Source of the DNA: Actinomycetota bacterium
GTDB taxonomy: Bacteria > Actinomycetota > Coriobacteriia > Anaerosomatales > PHET01
Direction: 5' to 3'
Assembly: GCA_029265315.1 (NCBI GenBank)
Contig: JAJUJM010000002.1
Location: forward strand, 62,001-126,000
Length of the DNA: 64,000 nucleotides
Shown: positions 53,803 to 61,645 of the stretch, piece by piece
How positions within the stretch are numbered: position 1 is the first letter of the stretch
How the letters are laid out: the number at the start of each line of letters is the position of its first letter
Made by a program: the position numbers and the translations under genes
Notes under the pieces: generated by a model
What the model was told of the DNA's origin: nothing
The model's database searches: none
The model's input: the letters and a program-made list of their open reading frames with translations, nothing else

Positions 53803-54750
53803 TCAGCCGCCGGATGTTGACTCCGCGTTGAGCTTCGCGGCGAGCTCTTCGATGCGGCGCACCCTATGATATACCGCCGACTTGGAGAGTGGCGGCTCGG
53901 CCAGCTCCCCGAGTTCGCGAAGTGAGACTTCCGGGTGCGCAAGGCGTAGCTCGGCGAGTTCCGCGAGTGCGGGCGGCAGGCTCTCAAGACCTCGGGTCGC
54001 AGCCAGCAGACGTATGGCCTCGATCTGCCCCATCGCTGCCTCGACGGTCTTGGCCTGGTTCGCGATCTCGGCGTTCACGAGCCGGTTCACGTCGTTGCGC
54101 ATCGACTTGACGATGCGGACGTCTTCGGTACGCAACAGCGCCCTATGCGCACCGACCAGCGCGAGGAACGTGACGATGGGCTCGGCGCCCTTCAGGTACA
54201 CCGCGAACAGGCCACGACGGCGCGCGACGCGGGCCTCGATATCGAAGCGGGCCATGAGGGCCGCGAGGTCGTTCGCGAGCTCCTCTGACTCGGCGGTGAG
54301 TTCGAAGTGGAAATCGCCGTGCGGGTCGGCCACGAAACCGCCGCCGAGGAAGGCGCCGCGCAGGTATGCGATGGCACAGCAATCCCGCTTGACCAACGCG
54401 GGGTCGATGCCCAGCGTGAGTCCCTCCTCGCCGAGCACACCGAGGTCGTCCAAAGCGGCCGCGAGCTTGGGCTGGGTGGGTACGGTGATGAGATAGTTGT
54501 TCGTCTTGTGCAGGACGCTGCGCCGCACGGTGAGCTCGGTCTTCAAGCCGTACACACCGTGGAGCAACTTGATGGCGTTGCGAGCGACCGGCGCCGTCTC
54601 GGTGGCGATCTCGAGGCGGTAGCGCTCGCCGCCGGAGAAGTGCAGCGTCCCCTCGATGCGTACGAGCGCCGCCAGCTGCGCCTTGCTGCAGCACGAGCGG
54701 CGAGGTTCCACGCGTGAGAGCTCGTCCTTCACCTCAGCAGTGAACGACAC
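53803..54750 (-). CDS. whiA: WhiA-type DNA-binding protein
   Basis: 315 residues. The N-terminal half is a degenerate LAGLIDADG-like domain (AQLAALVRIEGTLHFSGG, AYLRGAFLGGGFVADP); the C-terminus is a helix-turn-helix (VSLRELGELAEPPLSKSAV, YHRVRRIEELA). WhiA proteins regulate sporulation genes in Streptomyces and affect division and chromosome segregation in firmicutes. GTG start directly after the yvcK stop codon; a longer reading to 54915 lies inside yvcK. Confidence 0.95.
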   Translation of the reverse strand: MSFTAEVKDELSRVEPRRSCCSKAQLAALVRIEGTLHFSGGERYRLEIATETAPVARNAIKLLHGVYGLKTELTVRRSVLHKTNNYLITVPTQPKLAAALDDLGVLGEEGLTLGIDPALVKRDCCAIAYLRGAFLGGGFVADPHGDFHFELTAESEELANDLAALMARFDIEARVARRRGLFAVYLKGAEPIVTFLALVGAHRALLRTEDVRIVKSMRNDVNRLVNAEIANQAKTVEAAMGQIEAIRLLAATRGLESLPPALAELAELRLAHPEVSLRELGELAEPPLSKSAVYHRVRRIEELAAKLNAESTSGG

Positions 54751-54751
54751 C

Positions 54752-55714
54752 TTACGCGAGCACCTCCTCAAGCAGGCGAACGAGCGCCAGACGGTCGTGA
54801 CGGACCGGGTCGGCGGGGTCCGCGAGGTCCCCCGGGACCACTCGGACGCCGAGCGCTTCGATCCGGGCGAGCTGCTGCTCGCCCGCGATGACCGGCTCCA
54901 CACCGGATTCATCATCGCACAGGACGTCAGGGGCGCAGGGTCCTGTGTGCACTATCGCAAGGTCGAGCGCTCCGGCCAGCCCGTGCGCGAACAGCGCCTC
55001 CACGTGATCGGCGGCGTCAAGGCCGCCCGTCTCACCACGCATGTTCGCGACGTTGCAGACGTATACACGGAGCGCATCCGCCGAGCGCACCGCGTCAGCG
55101 ACCCCGGAGACGAGGAAGTTGGGGATCAGCGACGTGTACAGGGACCCCGGGCCGATCACCACGACGTCGGCTTTCTCGATCGCCGCCACCGCAGGTCCGT
55201 AGGCCGCCGGTCTTTCCGGCTCCAGGAACACGTGCTCGACAGCGGTGGCGTTGGCTGCAAGACTGGCCTGGCCGAAGACCTCGGCACCGGTACGGTCGAC
55301 ACCGTGCAGCCTGACGTCCTCGAGCGTGGACGGAAGGACGGCGCCGCGCACGTGCAGGTAGTGGCCTGCGGTCTCGACGGCTGAAGGAAAGTCGCCGGTG
55401 ATGTCTGTGAGCGCGGCGAGGATGAGGTTGCCGAGCGAATGACCGGCGAGGCCCTCGCCCCCCTCGAACCGGTACTGGAAGACGCGCGCGAGCACCGAGT
55501 CCTCGTCACTCGCCAGCGCGACAAGACAGTTGCGAACGTCTCCCGGCGGCAGGATGCCGAGCTGGCGGCGGAGCACACCGGACGAACCGCCGTCATCGGC
55601 CATGGCGACCACCGCGGTCGTCTCGAACCCCAGCTCCGTGAGGCAGCGCAGCACCTGCGGCAACCCCGTGCCGCCTCCGATCGCAACGGCTGACCTGCCC
55701 GCGCCGATGCTCAC
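54752..55714 (-). CDS. yvcK: YvcK/CuvA-type gluconeogenesis and cell-shape factor
   Basis: 320 residues of the CofD-like family. Family motifs: VAIGGGTGLPQVL, MADDGGSSGVLRR, PPGDVRNCLVAL, GHSLGNLILAAL and VVIGPGSLYTSLIPN. Binds UDP-sugars in characterised members and is needed for growth on gluconeogenic carbon and normal wall synthesis. Its GTG overlaps the rapZ stop codon (GTGA). Confidence 0.95.
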   Translation of the reverse strand: MSIGAGRSAVAIGGGTGLPQVLRCLTELGFETTAVVAMADDGGSSGVLRRQLGILPPGDVRNCLVALASDEDSVLARVFQYRFEGGEGLAGHSLGNLILAALTDITGDFPSAVETAGHYLHVRGAVLPSTLEDVRLHGVDRTGAEVFGQASLAANATAVEHVFLEPERPAAYGPAVAAIEKADVVVIGPGSLYTSLIPNFLVSGVADAVRSADALRVYVCNVANMRGETGGLDAADHVEALFAHGLAGALDLAIVHTGPCAPDVLCDDESGVEPVIAGEQQLARIEALGVRVVPGDLADPADPVRHDRLALVRLLEEVLA

Positions 55715-56628
55715 CGAAGACCCGCCTCCCGCGAGACGTCACGGTGGGCGACGGTGACTCGGAAACCCAGTTTGCGCAGGTGGGCCGCGGTCGCTTCGGC
55801 CAACGCGACGGAGCGGTGCTGGCCACCAGTGCAGCCGAGCGCCACCCCGAGATGCGACTTGCCCTCGGCCAGGTAGCCTGGCATCACGCTGTCGAGGAGT
55901 CCGAACCACGCCTGCAGGAACTCACCGGTCTCGGACCGCCCGAACACGAACTGGCGGACCGGCTCGTCGAGACCGGTCAGATGGCGGAGCTCCGGGTTGT
56001 AGAACGGGTTGGACAGGAACCTCACGTCCATCACGATGTCGGCATCGGTGGGGGCCCCGTACTTGAAACCGAACGACTGGACGGTGACGGACAGCGTGTG
56101 GGCGAGCGGCTCGGTGACGAACTCCTCGCGGATGCGGCGCCTGAGCTCGGCCGGCCGGACCCCAGTGGTGTCGATCACCACGTCCGCGCGTTCGCGGATG
56201 GGCCCGAGCGCGATACGTTCAGCAGCTATCGCTTCGGCGAGCCCGCCTCCCTCGGCGCACAACGGGTGCAGACGCCTCGTCTCCTTGAACCGGTTCACCA
56301 GCGTCGTGTCGTCCGCCTCAAGGAACAACAGCCGGTGTTCGATGGCGCGATCGTGCAGGGCGTCGAGCTCGCCGGCGAGTGCGTCGAAGAACTCCGCGGC
56401 GCGCACGTCACAGACCACCGCGAGACGATGCACGCGACTCCCGGGCAGCTGCGCCAATTCGGTGAGCTGCGGGATGAACGCAGGCGGCAGGTTGTCGATG
56501 CAGAAGTAGCCCATGTCCTCGAACGTGTGCATGGCTTCGGAGCGCCCGGCGCCGGACATACCCGTGATGATGACGAGTTCGGGTGACACCCGCGGTTCAG
56601 CGGTGTCGGGTTCAGCGTGCGCGCACAT
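55711..56628 (-). CDS. rapZ: RapZ-family nucleotide-binding protein
   Basis: 305 residues. An N-terminal P-loop domain (ITGMSGAGRSEAMHTFEDMG) and the C-terminal RapZ domain with SFGFKYGAPTDADIVMDVRF and GCTGGQHRSVALAE. In enterobacteria RapZ binds glucosamine 6-phosphate and small RNAs; in Gram-positives its role is less clear. First of the coupled rapZ-yvcK-whiA trio. Confidence 0.95.
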   Translation of the reverse strand: MCAHAEPDTAEPRVSPELVIITGMSGAGRSEAMHTFEDMGYFCIDNLPPAFIPQLTELAQLPGSRVHRLAVVCDVRAAEFFDALAGELDALHDRAIEHRLLFLEADDTTLVNRFKETRRLHPLCAEGGGLAEAIAAERIALGPIRERADVVIDTTGVRPAELRRRIREEFVTEPLAHTLSVTVQSFGFKYGAPTDADIVMDVRFLSNPFYNPELRHLTGLDEPVRQFVFGRSETGEFLQAWFGLLDSVMPGYLAEGKSHLGVALGCTGGQHRSVALAEATAAHLRKLGFRVTVAHRDVSREAGLR

Positions 56629-56719
56629 CGGTGCTCCTCGCGACGGTCAGCCGGGGGTCTGGTCAGTATATCCCGCGTCAGCGCCGGGTGAGAGCGACGG
56701 GCGCACACGGCGTGTCCGC

Positions 56720-59704
56720 TCAGCGCCACCCCTCGAAGCTGCGTTCGAGGCTCGCACGAGTCCGGGCCGCGAGGGCTCGTTGCCGCTGCCACGTCAGGGC
56801 GATCACGAGCATGGCGACACCGATGAGGCCGAGCACGAGCCACCAATACGCCGCGATCGCAGAGAACGAACGGTACAGGGCCACCACCGCAAGCCCCACG
56901 ACGCCGCCGAAGAAGTACCACCGCACTTTGAGCGCGATGCCCGCACCAAGCGCGATGAGCGCCATCACCACGGCGGCGAGCGAGTCTGCGAGTGCGAGAC
57001 CCGGGGGGGCCTGAAGCGCGATGAGGGCAGGGTACGCCACACCGACGAACACCGCGAACACGTCGAGGGCCTCAGGGTGTCGTCGGGCCTGATCGAGCCA
57101 CACGTGAAGATAGCCGGAGGCCGACAGGTACACAGAGAGCGGCAGGGCGTAGACGGCGCCCGGCAAGCCGTCGTCCACGATCGAGGTCTCGGACCAGATG
57201 GCGAGGACACACACGGCGCCGGCCAGATGGTAGCCGGGCTCGAAGCGTCGTGACGCGCTCGAAGCGGCGATTCCCGCCGCCGCCATGAGCAACGCGATGA
57301 CCCCGGGTTGCGTGTCGATGCCGGCGAAGGTGGCCGCAGCCACATAGGCCGGCGCGCTTGCGAGCGCGAGCGCGCTGCCGGCGGTGCTCGCTTTCCCGTC
57401 GCGGTGGAACGGCCGCACGAACGCGACCGACGAGAGCGCCAGTCCCAGCCCGCCGAAGGCGAGCGTGCCGACCCACTCGCCCGACCCGGGCGTGAGCGCA
57501 GCGACCGACCCCAGCAAGGCGACACCCGCTGCGCCTGCGAACCACTGCGACGAGCACGCGGACGCCACACCCCACGCGGCAGCGAGCAGAAGCGACGCGG
57601 CAGCGAGCACCACATCGCGACCGGGCTGAAGCGGCATCGCGACGAGGACGCTTGCGGTGGTGGTGGCCGCGACGGCGAACCACGGAGCAAGACGCTCATG
57701 CTCACCGCGTCTGAGCCACAACGACGTGACCGAGACCGCCAGTGCGGCGCCGGCCACCACGAGGACCCTCACATCGGCCGATCGGACACCGATGATGTGA
57801 TCGGCGATGGGCGAGGCCGCAGCGGAGGCGGCCAGCACGAAACAGACGCTCGCCAACGCGGCTACCACCCTGCTCAAGTCACTCACCGCATCCGTAGCCG
57901 CGATGGCCGACGCGACGAGCAACAGCACCACGGGGTCCCACACGGCCCCGAACAACCCGACCGTCTTGGGGTCACCCGCGACCAGGGGTGCGATGGCGAG
58001 CGGAAGCAGTGCGGTGAGTGCGAGCGTGACGCGTGCGGACCAGCGGGTCAGCGCCGCCCAGGTCGCGCCGTAGCGCGACGAGAGCAGACGAGCGGACATG
58101 AGCCAGGTTCCCGCGAGCGCCGCGAGCGGCAGCGCGAAGAGCCCAGGCGTCGGCGCAGGCCATGCCCAGGACTCGACGGCGGCCAAGGTCGCGAACGAGA
58201 AGAGCGACCCGGCGAACGCGGTGGCTCCCCGCGGACGGATGGTCGCAGCGGCCCACCAAGCAGCCAGTACTCCGACGTAGCCGAGCACGTCCGAGCGCGA
58301 GAGGGCCGCGTGGGGAAGAGGAAGCGCGAGCGTGACGACCGGCAGTGCCAGCGATGCGCCCGTGAGCAGCGCGAAGGCCCCGACCTCGCAGACCGCGGCC
58401 GCTGGCGAATGGCGCCCCTGCGCATGCTCGACCATCTCAGACCGGTCGAGTAGTCGAGCGGACGAGGCCCAGAGCGCACCAAGGGTCGCGACCGCCACGA
58501 TCGTCGTCACAGCGCTCGCGTCGAGCACGAGCGCACCCGTCAACACCGCACTGAGCTCCGCTGAAAGTCCCGCGACGACGAAGGCGACGCCGCGTCCCGT
58601 GAGTCCGAGCAGGTCGTACGTGACCGCTGCGGCAACGAACACCGCGACGATCCACCATCGCTGTTGGGTCGCAGCCGCGCTCCATGCCGCGACGAAGAGA
58701 GGCAGCTGGAGGAGCGTGGCGACGATGGAACGGGCCTGTCTCTCGCGCGGTCTGGCTGACAGCGCTCGCCATGCGACGGCCCCCGATGTCGCTGAGACGA
58801 CACACGCAGAGACGACGGCCCCCGCGTCCGCGCTCGACAGCAGCACGAGATCGGCGAGCATCGCCGCACTCGCTCCGGTGGCGACGACCGGCGCCGCCCA
58901 GCGCAGGATATGGGCGAGCGACCCGACACCGACGCGTCCCTCGCCACGCTCGGCAGCGATCAGCCACAAGAGGGCCACGACCGAGACGCCCGCGATCCGA
59001 ACCGGCGCGGGAACACCGAGGCCTGAACCGAGCAGCCACCACCACGCCACCTGCGCGCCGGCCCCGATCACGCCGAAGAACCCCGACGCGATGCGGATCT
59101 CGGTGTACCAGTACGCGAGCGAACAACCGAAGAGCAGCACGGCCCACGGCCACGGTCCTGTCAGGCGAAAGCCGTCAATGAGTATCCACCCGTCGAACAG
59201 CAGCATCGACGAGGCGACTGCCGTGAGCGCCGTCGCTCCCACTGACAACCTGAGCCTCGTCCTCGCCCACCAGCCTGCCACATAGAAACCGGCGGTCAAC
59301 GCAGCGAGCAAGCCGAACTTCGAGAGGGTGCCTAGCGAACCCCACACCGCCACCGAGAAGACGGCAGACGCGACGATGACGAGGAAGGCGCCGAGGAAGA
59401 GGAGCACGGTCGTCCAGTCGACCGGCTTGGACCCCTGGCGGGACCGCGACGTCGAAGGCGAAGATGCGGACCCCGGACCGCCCACCGGCGGCACACCGGG
59501 TGCGCTTCTCACGTCCGGAGCGAAGTCGACCTGTGGCTGTCCCGTGATCTCGGCCACCAAGGCCGCACGCCTGGCGAGGTAGCGCGGCGCCATGAGGTCG
59601 TAGGAGGCGCGATGGACCTCGCCGCGCTCCACCGCTCGTGCGAGCTCGTCGAGAAGGAAGTCGATGCGTTCGACCTCGGCGCGCTTGGAAGCATGGTCCG
59701 TCAC
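56720..59704 (-). CDS. Very large polytopic membrane protein of unknown function
   Basis: 994 residues. The first 60 are cytoplasmic and helical (RIDFLLDELARAVERGEVHR, then LMAPRYLARRAAL), followed by a Gly/Ser/Pro linker and from about residue 85 some 25-30 hydrophobic helices to near the end. Composition is dominated by Ala, Val and Leu with few charged loops; no catalytic motif seen. The short N-terminal domain followed by many helices resembles poorly characterised DUF2157-like or SCO-type membrane proteins. I use GTG at 59704, seven bases after AGGAGG; the longer reading overlaps uvrC. It follows uvrC by 16 bases. Confidence 0.75.
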   Translation of the reverse strand: MTDHASKRAEVERIDFLLDELARAVERGEVHRASYDLMAPRYLARRAALVAEITGQPQVDFAPDVRSAPGVPPVGGPGSASSPSTSRSRQGSKPVDWTTVLLFLGAFLVIVASAVFSVAVWGSLGTLSKFGLLAALTAGFYVAGWWARTRLRLSVGATALTAVASSMLLFDGWILIDGFRLTGPWPWAVLLFGCSLAYWYTEIRIASGFFGVIGAGAQVAWWWLLGSGLGVPAPVRIAGVSVVALLWLIAAERGEGRVGVGSLAHILRWAAPVVATGASAAMLADLVLLSSADAGAVVSACVVSATSGAVAWRALSARPRERQARSIVATLLQLPLFVAAWSAAATQQRWWIVAVFVAAAVTYDLLGLTGRGVAFVVAGLSAELSAVLTGALVLDASAVTTIVAVATLGALWASSARLLDRSEMVEHAQGRHSPAAAVCEVGAFALLTGASLALPVVTLALPLPHAALSRSDVLGYVGVLAAWWAAATIRPRGATAFAGSLFSFATLAAVESWAWPAPTPGLFALPLAALAGTWLMSARLLSSRYGATWAALTRWSARVTLALTALLPLAIAPLVAGDPKTVGLFGAVWDPVVLLLVASAIAATDAVSDLSRVVAALASVCFVLAASAAASPIADHIIGVRSADVRVLVVAGAALAVSVTSLWLRRGEHERLAPWFAVAATTTASVLVAMPLQPGRDVVLAAASLLLAAAWGVASACSSQWFAGAAGVALLGSVAALTPGSGEWVGTLAFGGLGLALSSVAFVRPFHRDGKASTAGSALALASAPAYVAAATFAGIDTQPGVIALLMAAAGIAASSASRRFEPGYHLAGAVCVLAIWSETSIVDDGLPGAVYALPLSVYLSASGYLHVWLDQARRHPEALDVFAVFVGVAYPALIALQAPPGLALADSLAAVVMALIALGAGIALKVRWYFFGGVVGLAVVALYRSFSAIAAYWWLVLGLIGVAMLVIALTWQRQRALAARTRASLERSFEGWR

Positions 59705-59720
59705 GCGCAAGCCTCCTCGA

Positions 59721-61643
59721 TCAGTCGGCCGGAGCGGCACCCTCTGCGACACCATGTGCGACGTCATCTGCGACACCGGAGCCGCGAGCCGATTGTCGCA
59801 CAACAGCCGCTATCTCCTCGGCCACCTGGCGCGGCACACCCGGCACCGCCGCGATCTGGTCGACCGTGGCCTCGCGCAGGCGCTTCAGGCTGCCGAAGTG
59901 GCGCAGGAGTGCTTTCTTGCGCTTCGGGCCGACTCCCTCGATGTCATCGAGGATGCTCGCGGTCATCGCCTTGCCACGTAGCTTGCGGTGGTACTCGACA
60001 GCGAACCGGTGTGCTTCGTCACGCACTCGCTTCACAAGGAACAGCGACGGCGAGCCGTTGGGCAGGGCCACCGGCTCGTCCGACCACGTGACGAAGACCT
60101 CCTCCTCGCGTTTGGCCAGTCCCACGATGGGGATGTCAGAGAGGCCCAACTCGCCCAGGACCGCGACCGCGGCGTTCAGTTGTGGCTTTCCGCCGTCGAC
60201 GATCACGAGACCGGGCCGTGAGCCGAAGCGCCCGTCCTTCATGCGCTCCGGGGCGAAGCGGCGGCGGAGCACCTCGCTCATCATCGCCACGTCGTTCGCC
60301 TCGCCGGTGTCGAGCCGCACCTTGAAGCGCCGGTAGCCCTTCGAGTCCGCGCGACCGTTCGTGAAGACGACCATCGACGCGACCGAGTGCGTCCCGTGCA
60401 GCGTCGAGATGTCGAACGCCTCGATGCGCAGAGGCGGCGCAGGCAGCGCGAGCGCGCTCTCGAGCTGGAGGAGCGCGGCGTTCAGGCGCTCTTCATCGTA
60501 TCGGGTGCGCACCTTGAAGCGTATGAGCGTATGCTGCGCATTGCGCTCGCCGAGTGAGAGGAGCTCGCGCTTCTCGCCTCGCTTCGGCACGGTGATGCGC
60601 ACGCGCCCGCCGCGCGCGGCGGTGAGCCACTCCTCGACCGCTGCCACCGCCTCTGGGAGCTCGGAGACGACCAGCTCGCGCGGGACATCCGTGACCTCGC
60701 TGTAGTAGCGCATGAGGAAGCCGGCCACAAGCTCGCACATGGGCACGTCGAGCCCCTTGTCGAGCACGAACTCGTTGCCGTAGAGCACACGCCCGTGACG
60801 GACGACGAAGACGTGGACGCCGGCTATGGTCTCTTCGCGGAAGAAGCCGATCACGTCCATATCAAGCGGTCGCGAGCTGACGACCGTCTGGCGCTCGCGG
60901 ATGGCGCGGACCGCTTCGAGGCGGTTGCGATGGCGCGCGGCGCCCTCGTAGTCGAGCTCAGCGGCGGCCTCACGCATGAGGCGTTCGAGCTCCACCTCGA
61001 GGTCGTCGTGTTTGCCGGTCAGGAAGCGGGCGACTCGCGCGACGTTGGCGGAGTACTCCTCGCGTGTGATGGCCCCGACGCACGGCCCTGGGCCGAGTCC
61101 GACGTGGTGGTCGAAGCACGCCCGACCGAGCGGGGCTCCATCCTTCGCCGTCAGACGCTTCCACTCCGCGCAGGTCGCCCGGCAGATCGGCACGATGCGA
61201 CGTACGGTGTCGATGGTCTCGCGTGCGGCGCGCGCGTCGGTGTAGGGGCCGAAGTAGCGGGTGCCCGGCCTGTGCTTCTCGCGGGTGTACTTGATTGCGG
61301 GGTACGGGTCGTCAAGAGTGAGAGCGATGAACGGATAGCTCTTGTCGTCACGGTAGTCGACGTTGTACGGCGGGCTGAACTGCTGGATGAGGTTCTTCTC
61401 GAGGATGAGCGATTCGACCTCATTCGTGGTGACCACGTAATCGAAGCTTCTCACCTGCTCCATCATGAGCGGGATCTTCTCGCGCTCGTCGGTGCCGCTC
61501 ACGTACTGGCGCATGCGCTTCTTGAGCGACTTGGCTTTGCCGACGTAGAGGACCTCACCCGCTGCGTCCTTCCACAGGTAGACGCCGGGCGCATCGGGAA
61601 CACTCGCGAGCTGTTCGGCGATGGAAGGGATGGGGCCCGGCAC
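59721..61643 (-). CDS. uvrC: Excinuclease ABC subunit C
   Basis: 640 residues. N-terminal GIY-YIG nuclease (GVYLWKDAAGEVLYVGKAKS), UVR motif (about 205-240), the RNase H-like 5' nuclease with EAFDISTLHGTHSVASMVVF, and tandem HhH motifs at the C-terminus. Makes both incisions in nucleotide-excision repair. GTG start with GGGGAG seven bases upstream, inside the end of uvrA; only two bases separate the genes. Confidence 0.97.
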   Translation of the reverse strand: MPGPIPSIAEQLASVPDAPGVYLWKDAAGEVLYVGKAKSLKKRMRQYVSGTDEREKIPLMMEQVRSFDYVVTTNEVESLILEKNLIQQFSPPYNVDYRDDKSYPFIALTLDDPYPAIKYTREKHRPGTRYFGPYTDARAARETIDTVRRIVPICRATCAEWKRLTAKDGAPLGRACFDHHVGLGPGPCVGAITREEYSANVARVARFLTGKHDDLEVELERLMREAAAELDYEGAARHRNRLEAVRAIRERQTVVSSRPLDMDVIGFFREETIAGVHVFVVRHGRVLYGNEFVLDKGLDVPMCELVAGFLMRYYSEVTDVPRELVVSELPEAVAAVEEWLTAARGGRVRITVPKRGEKRELLSLGERNAQHTLIRFKVRTRYDEERLNAALLQLESALALPAPPLRIEAFDISTLHGTHSVASMVVFTNGRADSKGYRRFKVRLDTGEANDVAMMSEVLRRRFAPERMKDGRFGSRPGLVIVDGGKPQLNAAVAVLGELGLSDIPIVGLAKREEEVFVTWSDEPVALPNGSPSLFLVKRVRDEAHRFAVEYHRKLRGKAMTASILDDIEGVGPKRKKALLRHFGSLKRLREATVDQIAAVPGVPRQVAEEIAAVVRQSARGSGVADDVAHGVAEGAAPAD

Positions 61644-61645
61644 CG

